Shown: positions 45,963 to 58,540, counted from the stretch's first letter. The stretch: 64,000 nt of DNA from Echinarachnius parma (GCA_037951105.1 JBAMJV010005504.1:310001-374000), one strand, 5' to 3'. Made by a program: numbers and translations. Notes: a model not told the origin generated them from the letters alone.

Positions 45963-46886
45963 TACCGTATTTGTTGGTGTATTAACCGCATGGTTTTCCC
46001 GACGGAATTACCGACGAAAAGGGGGATGCGGTTTGTACACAGAGATAGGGAAAAATTGCATGAAATCCCCACTAGGACAACACAGCATGAAACACTATGC
46101 ATGGGACTGTAGTGAATGCTAGAAGACAAACAGACAAAACAAAACATAAATCAAATCGCAGATGAAAAAAATGTACCTTGATATGTTTATTCCTTCTTAC
46201 AAGTTCAAGTTTTGTTGAATCTACCTTTGAAAATATTAAATTCTAAGCCTTTTTTGGAGATGAAAATTGCGATCGTAACTTTGCAAGTGGTGGGGAGAAA
46301 ATTTGTGCAGCATTGATTTGACGGAAATTAGCGATCATCCTATCGATATCGTGATTGATCGCTAATTTCAGTCAAATCGGTGCTGCACACTTTTTCTCCC
46401 CACCACTTGCAAAGTAACGATCGCAATTTTTCATCTCCAAAAAAGGCTTAGAATTTACTATTTTCAAGGGATAGATTTAACCAAATCTGAACTTGTAAGA
46501 AGGAATAACATATCAACGTACAGTTTTTTTATCTCCGTTTTGATTCATTTTTGTTGTTTTGTCTTCACTTTTCTTCTAGAATTTATTACAGTCCCATGTA
46601 TAGTGTTCCGTGCTTTGTTTTCTGGTAAGCTCAACAAATCTTACGGATTGATCGGGGAAGGGGCTCATAATTTCCTTAATGTGCTTCAGAGACTTCAGTA
46701 AATTGAAGTATATTTCTTAGACCAAAACTCTCTGAAAAAGAAGGATGTTTTTACTTATCCTCGACACATTTTGACCATCTAAAAATCAAGAACTATACTA
46801 TCAAAAATTTTTTTTTTCATGGAGAACCCCAAAGTTAGGGATGCGGTTAATACATCGGAGCGGGTAATACACCGGCAAATATGGTA
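45963..46886. mobile_element. Foldback element with TACCGTATTTG ends, inside the pseudo-exon
   Basis: Starts TACCGTATTTGTTGGTGTAT(TAACCGCA) and ends with the inverse (…CACCGGCAAATATGGTA). Two long internal arms of about 100 bp flank a centre near 46345 (left ACTTTGCAAGTGGTGGGGAG, right CTCCCCACCACTTGCAAAGT). 924 bp, non-coding. A 166-bp relative lies at 60619-60784. A TA target is likely. Confidence 0.9.
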
Positions 46887-46964
46887 CTGATCAATGCTAC
46901 ATTAGCAAACTACTCGGGTTGCAGCGACCAGTTCTTTAAGTCTGCTTGCCTCATGTTCTCCATG
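46887..46964 (-). pseudogene. Decayed duplicate of the FoxJ2/3 'NW' exon
   Basis: Over 46902-46964 it matches the exon at 45728-45874 at roughly 85-90% by eye. On the minus strand it reads [17 protein letters not shown], then a stop in place of Gln (CAG to TAG), then FANVA. An AG acceptor (TATCTTACCAG) is still present. The stop and the inserted MITE mean it cannot be used as a coding exon. Confidence 0.85.
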
Positions 46965-47175
46965 GGCCAATCTGGTAAGATACCAGGTTTTCACACATCG
47001 ATGATATCTTTCAAACCAAACAAGTTATCCCCTGCAAACCATAAATATTGTTGGGAAGTTTAGACTCTGACAAAAACCTTAATAGCACATTACAAATGAG
47101 TCTTATTGTTTTTCCCTTCCCCCTCTCTTTTTAAAATTACATGTTCGATCTGTTGTAAATTATGGCAGCATGTAT

Positions 47176-47208
47176 GCATTCTTTGAGAAGATCCAGGGTA
47201 CTCGGCCA
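47176..47208 (-). pseudogene. Decayed duplicate of the FoxJ2/3 'WLNNLD' exon
   Basis: The minus strand reads W-PSTLDLLKEC against [11 protein letters not shown] in the real exon at 47302-47403. The DNA line TTTGAGAAGATC(C/T)AGG(G/T)TA(C/T)TC(G/A)GCCA is shared. Beyond this core the match fades and no splice sites are evident. Confidence 0.65.
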
Positions 47209-47301
47209 AACAATCCAATGTACCAAACAATCATAGCTCCTTTGATTTTAGTATTTCTGTTTATCATTCTGCTGTTTTTGTTTTGTTTGTTTTTTACTTA
47301 C

Positions 47302-47403
47302 CAGCAAATTGTGATAGGTCTAAATCTGACCAGTTGTAGCTACTTGCAACCCGTACACTCTCTTTGAGAAGATCTAGGTTATTCAGCCAGTCTGAGCTTC
47401 CTC
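47302..47403 (-). CDS. foxj2/3: FoxJ2/3-type transcription factor, third exon in view
   Basis: 102 nt, acceptor CCTGTGCAG and donor GCTG|GTAAGT, phase 1 at both ends. It reads [20 protein letters not shown], then [13 protein letters not shown]. In vertebrate FOXJ2/FOXJ3 the same block (SDW--N-D-LKES…NWS---LSQF) directly precedes the 'LMES-RQA' block, as here. The exon order and phases support one transcript. Confidence 0.92.
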
Positions 47404-47552
47404 CTGCACAGGAAACAAGGGCAAATAGCAAGGCAAAATAACAACAACATGCTTATTAGTTGAGCACAAAACGATTACAGAAAACAAAAATAACACATGA
47501 ACATGGACAATTACAAGCATATATTTCTGAAGACTAAAAAGACAGACAATGT

Positions 47553-48475
47553 AATAGCCCAGTCACATTTCCTCTTCGGCTAGCGTACGGCGGCCGTTCG
47601 CCCCCGAAATCGAGAAATACGTGCGGCGGCCGCAGAAAATCTGCGGTGGCCTCAGGGTCACCGTACAGCGTATTCATATATATTACAGGCCGCAGGGGTC
47701 GCCGTGGAATTATAGCGCAGAGTTATAACTTTTTTCATTTCTTTGTTCGCCGTAGCAATGAGACACGCCATAGCCATGCCGTAGAACGGTTCCACGTTGA
47801 CCGAACGTCGGGCGTACGGTGGCCTTGCGTTTGCCGTGGGGCTGCCCTAGGGTCTTATGAATTATTTTAAACTTTTGCAGACCCCCAACGTAAGAAAAAA
47901 TTGACAAAAATGGGAACCTGACATGGTCTCACTTAAGACGTCCTAAAACAAAAACGAATCGTCCAAAATTACTGTTCTTGGTATTGTTTTTCATTGGAAA
48001 AGACAGCCTATCCGATGGATATAATCATTCTGTTACTATATTTTGGGAAGTGCCCCGTTCCATTTTTGGGGGCCACCCTGTATTGCATTTATGTGCTATT
48101 CAGATTATCCACGCCACATGTGGCTACCACTCCTATACTATAGGTGTGTAGCGGTAGCGTCAGTCTGGCTGCACGGTTGCCGTATGGTCCCCCTTGCGGC
48201 CGCATTGCAGGCCCCTTGCATCTGCCTTAGTATTTGTCAAAAACCTACGGCCACTGCAGGGACGCCCTAAGGCGACCGTGCGTCATCACTTCAAAGGCTG
48301 TACGGCAGATGCAGATTTTCTGTTTCCAAAAATTAAAAATACGCCGTGCGGCTACCCTAACATATGTGACTGCTAAAGTATGTGACCGTAGAAATGCTAC
48401 GTCGGTCCTATTGTTGTTATTGGCCGTATATATTTTAGACCGTACGACCGCGGTGGCAAATGTGACTGAGGTATA
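47553..48475. mobile_element. GC-rich TIR/foldback element with CAGTCACATTT ends
   Basis: CAGTCACATTT (47560-47570) and AAATGTGACTG (48458-48468) are inverted. The interior is GC-rich and full of CGTACGG, GCGGCCGC and GGTGGCC words in both orientations. About 920 bp; open frames across it are not genes. It lies in the intron between the second and third FoxJ2/3 exons in view. Related in style to 30527-31073. Confidence 0.75.
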
Positions 48476-49476
48476 AAGGTCACACATCTGAAGATAATCT
48501 TCAAAATTAAATATTAGAGATAGATTGCAAATCAAGGTGTAAATAAATTTTATGTCCACATGCTGTATGAATATGTTATGTCTAATCATACTAGGTATAC
48601 ATGTTGCATTTAATTTATTCTCTTGGTACATAATCATTCCTGCAGTAGAGAAACTTCATGGTTATGAAGTCATAAATCATTCAGTTGAACTTTTGTTGTA
48701 GTAATTAAGAGCATGAGAAAAGATAAATAGTATCTTCAATTAAAAAATTATTTTTCACTGGATTCAATATAAACATATATATATATGCCCTTGTATGTTT
48801 CTTCCTAGTCATATTTTCACTTTCTATTTTATAGTGGCATGAGCTTCTAATCAATCATAAAAGAGTCACATTTCTCTATAAGGACAGACAAAAAGTTGTT
48901 TGCAGTTTCCTTAAAGCAAACCGGGATTTTTACTGATAAGTTTTAAGCAGTCTCCAATTACACAACAAGAACTTCCCTTCCTCTCATTCTTTCAGAGATT
49001 TCATTGTTTATTTTGTAAAAGTGTAAGGTATTGAGAATGTTTCCATGATCAATACCGGTACTTTATTTCTTCATATTAAACAATACTTTTGATCTTCAAT
49101 GATTCTGAGAAATCACAACATTATAACCAAATTTGTTTTGATCAACTCTCCTGTATTAATAACTAGCAAGAAATGAAAGTGTACATGTATGGTAAGAGCA
49201 CGTTATTCTTTGTTCTCCAGTCCTGTTTGCGGTTAAGTAAACCGTAATGCAACACAGATGCCAATGATCTGTCCTAGTTATGATGATCAAGTCTCGTCGG
49301 AAAAGTTAATTTCTGCATTCTATCAATGATTTACACAGCATGCTCCATTCCAGTAAAGAAAAAAAAAATTTCTATGAAAATGACATGGATCATACATTAT
49401 TCAATAATGTTTACTTCCTATTTTCATCCGTTTCTTCATATCAAACGCCTAAAACAAAAACACAAAGTACACTTAC
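48476..49476. other. Intronic stretch with no recognised feature
   Basis: AT-rich intron sequence of the FoxJ2/3 gene. Nothing stands out apart from a short (TA)n near 48776. Confidence 0.4.
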
Positions 49477-49526
49477 CTAACGAAAGTTGTAGTTGTGAAA
49501 TTTGCGACTGCTGCAACTGTTGTTGT

Positions 49527-49558
<32 letters not shown>

Positions 49559-49695
49559 GTGGTGATGTTGATTGTTGTTGAGCCCCGTCAGGCTGCCATG
49601 CGAATTGTTGAATGGATTTTGGTGGAGCGAGCCGCTTTGTTGCAAGGCACCCTGCTCTATTTGCTGTTTGTACTGTGCGATGATATCTCCTACAT
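49477..49695 (-). CDS. foxj2/3: FoxJ2/3-type transcription factor, second exon in view (poly-Q)
   Basis: 219 nt, acceptor TTTAAAAACAG and donor TTAG|GTAAGT, phase 1 at both ends. It reads DVGDIIAQYKQQIEQGALQQ, then a Ser/Asn-rich part, NNNQHHH, fourteen consecutive Gln (49517-49558) and LQQSQISQLQLSLG. FOXJ2 and FOXJ3 also carry Gln/His-rich stretches at this point, between the 'SFR-LYK' block and the 'SDW' block. The Gln tract mixes CAG and CAA, which limits slippage. Its role is probably activation or protein contact; that is an inference. Confidence 0.88.
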
Positions 49696-51686
49696 CTGTT
49701 TTTAAAAAATCATTGAACATTCTCAACAAAATCATGTAAAAATCTATATTTTCTAGTTTTTGTTTGTACTAACAGTAATATCTCCTAAATCTAAAACATA
49801 ACATTGAGTTAAACAATTGAGGCAAACAAATATATTTGAACTTAATTTAAAAGGTTGTAAACAAATTAAGTACCTTTGCTCTCAATAACTATCTGTTCTA
49901 GATATTGTGTAAACTGTGCTATATAACAATAATGATAATAATGGTGGTTACTTATATATTGTATGTTCTATTTTTCAACGCTAACGGCACATCATTATAG
50001 GACCAAAAGGGAAAAGGGGAAATAATATAAAATAATTAAATTTAAATACCATTAATTCTTAAATAGAAACAAAAACTATTGAAATCTGAAACCAACCCTG
50101 AATATCTTTACCACCCGAACAAAATGGTAGATAAAGAAACATTTGTAAGATTTTCATTTATTTAGATTTGTTAGTAAATGGTAGCCAGTTCAGGAAACAA
50201 CAGAGACAATTCAAAGCAGCCATCACCATGCTCAATAAATACAATGTACATTGTAAGTACACTGTATTTGCAACTGTGCATCTAAATGCACTTTACATGC
50301 ACCGGCATTTCTTCAGAATTGTTCAATCTATTTCAATTTTCTGAGTACCAGAACTACTAAGGACCACGAGTTTAGCAGGCGGAGGCCTGTGTCCACTTAG
50401 AACAATATCCATCTTTTCCTCCAGCGGGACAAACAGAGTGACATCACAAATTTAAACATCCCCACTTTCTGTTTCTATCCGTTCTTTGACTTCTTTCTAT
50501 TAATTCTCTTCGAGCAGGATATCAGCAGCAAATCTGTCTGCACACCCGATATTTCCTTGATCACAGTCAAGTGACACTGATTTTCTGGAGAAACAGCAGG
50601 AAAAAAGTTGATCCTACTTGCCTTACAGGAAATATGATGTCTTTGTGTCATGTGATATATTCACTTTTTTGTGACAAAGGCAAAGGAACATGTAACATAA
50701 TTTTGATCCTAGAACACGAAAAATAAACCCAACAGTATGCATTTTAATGTGAATGTGTACAATCTAGCAGAATATTAAAAAGAATTTTAGGGCAATTCCT
50801 ATTTCCATGGTAACAAAAGGGCATTCAGACACACTTCATGTAATCAAATCAAATAATTCTAGGATCCTGCTTTTGATTCATCATCGTTAATTACATTTCT
50901 GTGATCCTTGGCGGGACACCTTCGATTTCCACTAATTTTTTACTCCCGTTTTGACTACGTTGCGTTATTTTGATATGGACACTAATAAGGCCGGTAACGG
51001 AAGGACGCCAAAATGGACATGGATTTTCAAGTTCATTAGTTATGACCCAATCTCTGTAAAGTTACGAGATCTATCATGTTATATTGGCCAGTAGTCCATT
51101 CCCTAATGTTCAAAGAGTATAACAACAGCTTTTAGAGAAAAAAATCCTTATAATTACAAGGAGTTAAATGCATGTTCGGTTACAACGGAAGGACGGTAAC
51201 GGAAGGACCATTGAAAAGTCCATAGGAATTGTACAGTAAAATGTGATTTTGAAGTTTTAACACCAATTATGAGAAGGAAACATCTTTTGGGCGGTCTAAA
51301 ATGAATACGGATATTACAAGCATTTTAATTTCTTGTTGTTTCTAACTGTATTTCACGCTCCAATGACACTTATTCATAGAGATGTATAAATTGTCCTTCC
51401 GTTACCAAGTGCATTAGTTGAATTCAAGATTATAACTCCCAAGTACTGTAATAGTGTAACATGGTCAACATACATTTTTAAGCAACACTTCATACTCTTA
51501 CATACATGTACTTTGTTCCTATGTTATCTTAAATAATCTAATTAAGTTTAATTAGCCAAAAGTGCTTACATAAGGGACATCCAACCAACTTGCTTATGAA
51601 CTCATGCAATAATTTGGTGTTTAGAAATCTTTACACTTTTACATTGAGGAAACTATCAATTTGGGTTTAACTTTTAGTCTTTTCCA
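49696..51686. other. Left part of the 11.1-kb FoxJ2/3 intron
   Basis: No exon recognised. GGTAACGGAAGGAC recurs near 50992 and 51193, and its inverse GTCCTTCCGTTACC near 51392. This suggests a decayed foldback element around 50940-51410 whose ends I cannot place. Confidence 0.4.
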
Positions 51687-52309
51687 TTAAAGGGACTGTC
51701 CGCCTTTTACAAATCGTCTGAACAGTTTCCAGTAGACGGATGAGGATGAATGTAACACACACAAAAATTCAGATCGAACAGCCCTGTAATTTGGATTCTA
51801 CGAATGAAAAACTAATGCGCCCCTCCACCAAACTATATATTGGTCAATAAAGGAGTTTAACTGATTTAGCATAATATTACAACAATATTGTACTTATTCT
51901 TGTAAAGGTATTGTGAACCCGACATTTGTAAAGGTATGTCATGGAAAAGGTCTCGAAAATGAAGAATATACTATATTACATGTAGTCAGTTTTAGCAAGT
52001 TTTGGTTATTTTGTTTAGTATTCGCTTACGCCGTTTCGATCACAATCTGTGCGCGGGTTACGTAGGGGTCACTCACAGCAACGTGGTACTCCGTGGAATG
52101 AGCGAAATTGCGCACCGGGTAAATACTTGTATAATGCACAATTAAACGCGTTGTGTCGTTTTATTATTTTGAGGTCTATAACTCCACGAAAAAGAGATTT
52201 CAAGCCCTAATTTGTTCAGGCATGCTGTTAAATGACATTTTCTTTCATATGAGACAATAACCTCGCAACTTTTGAAATTTGGCTTGCAAAAGGCGGACAG
52301 TCCCTTTAA
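51687..52309. mobile_element. TTAA-ended TIR element, family 2
   Basis: Left TTAAAGGGACTGTCCGCCTT(TT) and right AAAAGGCGGACAGTCCCTTTAA are perfect inverted repeats over 24 bp including TTAA. 623 bp, non-coding. Part of a second copy is at 61236-61349. Confidence 0.93.
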
Positions 52310-52840
52310 AACCATTATAACCATTTACAATACTTTATTTTCATTATGTCAGTGTTTTTAAAGATCATTAAATTAGTACTTTATGCATATTATATGTATC
52401 ATACAATCAATTTTTATTGTGCATAATATTATATTTGTATGAAAATGAAAGTCAAAGCAAGCCTTAATACTAAATTTCACTAATTTTCATTTTCATAAGT
52501 TCCTTTATACAGTCATGTAATTCGAAAAATTGTATATATATTGTAACTGACAAATATGACTATCAGACCAGACATCTCAGGTTGACTTTCTTATTATCAA
52601 ATATTTATTTGGGGCTGATTATAACTCTTCTTTTGGACACGTGTGGATAAAAATAATGCCTGGAAAAAAGTGGAAATCTGTGACTTGCTAGGGAATGTGC
52701 TTGTACAAATAAACTATCTATGGGTAATACCTGCAATTGTTAACACAATAACTTGTATCAAATCATTACAGTACCAGAAAGATAGAGAATCTAGATGTCA
52801 GTGACTATGAAGCTGTATAAATATACCTGCAATACCTAAT

Positions 52841-55055
52841 GGTGCCGTCACACCCAAGCCACGCTTCTCCTGCGTTCTCGTACTTAGAAAAAAACAAAAA
52901 CATTTTGATCAAAGCGCAGGGGAAGCGCCGACAAATCGAGCGATTAATGACACAATGGTAGCTCGTTCACGCTCTTCGTACGCTTTCGCCACGCTTTCCA
53001 AGCTATTCACTGTGCACGCTCCGTGTATCTATAACAATAGCTCATAACAATGAGACGAGGCCGTTTGCTCTACGCTCTCGCTACGCTCTCGCTACGCTCT
53101 CTGCGATCCTATACCATGTACGCATGTAGTTGAACACACTCAGTGCGTTTCCTACTAGCACACTAGGCATGCTCTTGGCGTAGAGCTGTTTTGAAAAGTG
53201 GGGTGGAGGGGGATTAAGCAAGGGGGAGGGTTATTATTGTTTATTATATTCCACATACTAAGAATCTTGCTCTACGATTGGTCAAAAGTTAATCACGTGA
53301 TGAAGCATAGTTTCGCCCATCATTGATGGGAGAAGAAAACTTCGTTACACTCTGTAGATATCTTTGGTGAAAGTGTGTTGCACTCACTAGATAAAAAGTA
53401 CTATCTAGTGAGTGCAACGCACTTTCACTGCAGTTGCATTGACTTGACTGTGGAGCTCGTGTGTGGCTAGTCAAATTCCGTACCCAAATGATGTGGCGGG
53501 GTTCTCTATGCGCGCGAATTACAAATTATTTAATTGTATTCGTTGTGCATACAGTACACGTAGCCTACGTAGCACAATGTTCAAGCTCATACGCTATGCA
53601 TGCACTATGTATGCATACGTATCGTACATAGTATAACAGTACACGGTTTGCTGCGTTGTTATTGTTTAATTGCTTGTTCTGTTCGACGTAAGATTTGAGT
53701 TCTAACGGAGCTGAAATGGAACTTTTTTTGCTTGAGAGTGAAAGTAAAGTGTTCCAAGATTATTGCGAATGCTGGAAACAACATACACATTGGAAATTGG
53801 AATAACATTGATGTTGGTAAGTAGATCAAACCTAGTACTAAGTAGTAACAGCTGTAATTAAGACTTGCGTTAGACTAGGCCTGCTTAGATCTACCGTTCA
53901 ATGTGGAATATAAAGCAAATAATCACCTTTTGGTTTCAGGCAATGGCAAACTATCACTTCCTCGGCGATCTGAATGTATACGCTATCTTTCCTCAGCTTC
54001 GCTTCGGAAAGATAGCTACATCCAGATCGCCTTGGAAGTGATAGATTGTCCCATCACCTTCACCAACGGTAATTATTTGCTTACTATCATTGTTATTATT
54101 ATTATTTGTAGTAGTAGTAGTAGTATTATTATCATATTATGATTGTTATTATGCAATTCAGACAAATGTAATTTGAAATCATAACTTTTGGGGAACTGGG
54201 GGTGTCTGTACCATCGATATAAAAATGTATATCGATGGTCTGTGTATGAACATCGTGGTTTTGCGACGGGGTTTGGGGGGGGGGGGGGGTGCACGTTGGG
54301 AACGTGTCGCCGAGACTTGGGACAAAACAATTATATATTTGCGGGATATCTGTGTTCATAATGCATACATAGGGTGTGCGTTACCGTATGTCCCCATTCA
54401 TTGGAGCCTCATATAAGTTTTATGCCGCCATGCCACGTTTTAGCCAGAAATTGAGTTTTCCCCAAATGTATTTTTGCCCGGACATGCCATTTTAACTTGT
54501 GACATCATTTTACCTATAGTTGAAACGTGCCAAACTTCGCAATCTATATATAGCGTCCCCTAGCAGATCACAAGTGCTGGAATAGATGTGCAAGAATGTC
54601 TGTTGTTCAACTTGGGAATGAATGAGAAGATTATGACACTTGTGTGAAAAGATATCCTCCCATGCATGGACATACAATAGCCCCTGAACAAAAGATTAGG
54701 TCGCCGAAGAGCCACGTTCGTTTTCGACATGTCAAAAGCGAACGCCGAACTCCTACGTCCTGCTCTTTTGTTCAGCGAGCTATTGTCTGTGCATTCATGG
54801 AAGGATATCTATTGACGCATGTGAGATAATCTTCCCATTCATTGCCCACTGCGTTGCCAATTTGCTAATTTAATTTGGACGCAGTGCGAGCGCCGCGAGA
54901 TCGGCCAAGAAAAGTGTACGATCTAAACCATAGCGAACCATGAACACCGCTCTCCCCACATCCTCCACACGCTCTCCCCACGCTTCCAATTTTATGAATG
55001 GGGATTAGGAGCGCAGTGCAAGCGGCGCGAGAGCGTAGCTAGGTGTGACGGCGGT
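52841..55055. mobile_element. 2.2-kb foldback element with GGTGCCGTCACACC ends
   Basis: Left GGTGCCGTCACACC and right AGGTGTGACGGCGG are inverted. Inside are several nested inverted repeats: 53367-53393 with 53402-53428; CACTTCC…CGGCGATCTG at 53955 with CAGATCGCCTTGGAAGTG near 54023; and GATATCCTCCCATGCATGG at 54651 with its inverse near 54810. CTACGCTCTCGC is tandemly repeated near 53070. No protein is recognised; an autonomous source would be needed to move it. Confidence 0.75.
53367..53428. repeat. 27-bp inverted repeat with 8-bp spacer
   Basis: Arms 53367-53393 and 53402-53428 pair with one mismatch around AAAAGTAC. A strong hairpin within the 2.2-kb foldback element. Confidence 0.9.
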
Positions 55056-57524
55056 TTAAAATATAACAGAAAGGTCTCACACATGCTCTTACAGAATAAT
55101 AGGTCCATTTCTATCCCCTTGCCTCAATGGTCATTTCCCTTTTAACAACTCTGATCAGATTGACTAAAATTAGCTGTGCACATCTAATGTACATCTACTA
55201 AAAAGTTAAGAAGGAAATTAATGGTTAACATGGTAGACCACACAGATAGGAATTTACCTTTCTTTGTCATTCACATTTTGTCTATGAACATAATCTACAT
55301 ACATGTATATATATAAACTTATAAACTAGACGTCGCAAAGTCAGACAAAATAATATCCTAAAATTGCAAAAAAATCCAAAGCAGGAAATTTAAACTTCTG
55401 ATGATCTAGATGTATTACATGTATATTGCAAATGCTGATTGTATATGGCCCACAACAAATTAGGTGACATCATAACAACCAAAAATGTGTTTAAGGCCAC
55501 CAACATCTAGTCAAATTTTGTTTAAACTTTCCTTGGCTGACTGGGAAACCAAAATGAAAAGAATTTTACAAGTTTGTCTTTGTTTTTCTCTTGTTGCTTT
55601 CCTTGTAATACCATCAAACAATAAATAGACCTCAGAAAATTCAGTTAAATATAACTTACTTTATTTATAAACTACAAAAAAATTAAGAAACTTTTTTTTA
55701 CATACCGTAAAACTCCGTGTATAAGGCGCACTTTTTTTTCGTCGGAAAAATTTCAAAGTCGGGGGTGCGCCTCATACACAGGTACAGCAAAAAAAAATAT
55801 ATATATATATTTTTTTTGGGGGGGGGGGGACACCCTGTAGTCATGTTCAATCCATATTACACTGGTCTAGGGCATGACAAGAGCTTGCTGTTTGTTGTAG
55901 CATTCAGCAACATATACCTTTTTCTCACACACAAAATATTGGTTACAGATGTAAAAATTGCAAGTTTATTGAGCAAATACTGCTGCTAATGAATATTCAT
56001 ACATTCGTGAGCAGCAGTACTCATAATATATGCAATTATCTAACCAGTGGTTATAAATTGAACTCATAATTTAAAATAGTTGTTAGTTAATTTAGAAAAT
56101 TGCATTATATTTAAAGCGAACCAAAACGCATAATACAAAGCAAACTGTGTAGTAAGACCTATTTTCACACATCTCTAATGTCCCTGAATCACCCCTTCCA
56201 TTATTTCTTTTGAAGAGTGGGCAAAGTTTCTGTTTTGCTTTCGCAGGCTCTTTATGGATGCTCTGAGTGGCGCCATGATTTTTGTTTGCCGCCAAAACAT
56301 GACGTTTTTCTGGACTGACGTTGATTGGTCTAGCCAAATGCCATTTTAACTATTAGTTAAATACCGTATTTTGATCAAAAATCGGAGCAAACAAAAATAC
56401 ATTGCACTGCTTATAGTTTAGCATTTTGAATCAATTTATTTAGTATGTGTTTTATTTGTTTCTACTTCGAAAATTCAAAAAAAATGATAGTACTTATTTT
56501 CTAGTCAGAACGAGGGTGTTCATACGACCTTTGACTTGAATGATATTAACGAGCACGTAATATTTTTGCTACTTTTAATTAAATAGTTATACTTAGAAAT
56601 ATCATGGTATAACATAGATAATAATGATACAAGAAGTTGTGCATTTATTTCCGCCCTAGCGAAGCATAATTTAGGCCACGAGCATTTACTATTCTGATAT
56701 GAATCACTGCAAAAGCAACTAAATGGGCTTCAGACAGGGAAACAATGCCATCTCGATACGACAACTCAATTGTTTAGGTGAAATAGTGGGGTAAATAACA
56801 AACTTGCATTTCTTAAAACCTAAATACGTGTAGGCAGTTCATTCACTGTACAAGCCTTTGTTTTGTACGTCAAAGAGGATGACACCCCTTTCCAAATCAA
56901 AGAAAATTAATGTTTGGCGCGTAGTTCGGAATCATCGCAGCTGTTTTCGGGGCATGCTAGAGAAAATCGTACATGATAGGCATGAATCATATACAGTAGT
57001 GTGCATGCACGTTCATGCTTACGCCAACACAATTGTTACCATGGCAACCTCTGACAATTCTGTCAAAAAGCTATGGTATATTGGCTAAATAACCACAGTT
57101 AGTCACATTTCCGCACTTCCCCGTCTCGAATGGTCGTTGGTTAATATCTTCTCTTTTTATAATACACTATTTGTTGTGGCCTGTGTTTCAACAAAGACAA
57201 AATTGTCTCTTCTTTTAACATGATCATGAATGGAATTTTAGCTTTGAAGTCAAAAAAAACGTCACATCTTTGCTGGGGTCTGCACAAAAATGTAAACATG
57301 GCAGTCTCCATGTTAGTATGGGACGCCGCAAAAAATAATTTGTGTCGTCTTTTTGCGAGATTGTTGTGGCCTCATCAGTGGGCGATTTTTTATGATTTGT
57401 ATATCAAATTAAAGCTCTCGGTGTCGCAAACGAAGTAGCATAGATGAAATGCTATCATTTTGGTTCGCTTTAATGGGTATAAGTGCTTATGAATATTTAT
57501 GAGCACCAGTGTTATTGCTAAATG

Positions 57525-58340
57525 CAACGCTTGAAATTAGCACAGGCCCGATGGCCCGGGGCCACTAAAAATTGCTGCCGGGCCAGTAAAAAAATCACAT
57601 TACCAATGTTTGCTGGCCCGATCGGGCCACCAAATGTTGAAACCATTGTGCAGACAATCATGTGAATTATTTGCAAATTTGTTACCTCACAAACAATGCT
57701 TGATTTGTGATTCAAAAAGAGAAGAGAGAGCGATCGTAAATCACTTAAATCGCGCAGAGCGCATGCACAAGTAGAAAATAAAAAGACGCAACTCTCTCTC
57801 TAGCTCTCTCTCCCCCATCGCATCTCAGCCCTTATCTTTTGTTTGTGTTGTCAGCAATCCCACATGCACGCTCGCGATATTTTTTTTTTGCAATTTTTTT
57901 TTCTGCACGATCGGGGTTATAATTCTTTTTTTTCAGACCATAATAATAGTCCATTTTTACAGATATTATGAAGGAATCATCATAAAAAGGTATGCATGTT
58001 GTGCTTACTCATGTAATATTGTCTTGACAAATTGATTATGCTTGCCAATTATGAATTATTTTGCCGATTTTTAAAGCCCAGTCCCATACATGTGTTTTTT
58101 GGTTAGTGATATGAAGTTTCAATTTTAAGCAAGACATTTTCAATAATTCACCTAATAATGTCTAAGATTCAACTCTGTCTCTAGTCTCTAGACAAACTTG
58201 ATTAGACTAGTCATTTTACTTTTGTTCTTCTTTATTTATTCGGGCCAGCAGATTCTGGTTTCGGGCCACCAAAATTTGAAAAATACTATTTTTACTGGCC
58301 CGACTGGGTCACCAGCAAAAAAAGTTAATTTCGACCGTTG
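57525..58340. mobile_element. Nested hAT-like element with 7-bp target duplication
   Basis: Left CAACGCTTGAAATTA and right TAATTTCGACCGTTG are imperfect inverted repeats, flanked by CTAAATG on both sides (57518-57524 and 58341-58347). Subterminal GGCCCG(A/G)…GGGCCA(C/G)(C/T) words are clustered at both ends. 816 bp, no transposase. A 7-8-bp duplication suggests hAT. It landed in the older foldback element at 55704-58605. Confidence 0.85.
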
Positions 58341-58506
58341 CTAAATGTGTGCAATTTTTGTACTAACCACTATTTTGTATGTGAAAAAATGTATATGATG
58401 ATGAAAGCTACAATTGACATTAAGCCCTTGATATGCCCTAGACCAGCGATGTAAGTATACCAACAGCACTACAGGGTGCCGAAAAAAACAAAACAGGGTG
58501 TCTTTA

Positions 58507-58508
58507 AA

Positions 58509-58540
<32 letters not shown>

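Noticed and set aside
49436-49735. Poly-Q stretch as mere microsatellite translation
   Set aside because: The exon has good splice sites, correct phase and family-specific flanks, so I kept it as coding.
53903-54330. Overlapping frames near a poly-G run and (GTA)n
   Set aside because: They fall within the foldback element, with simple-sequence runs, and have no recognisable domain.
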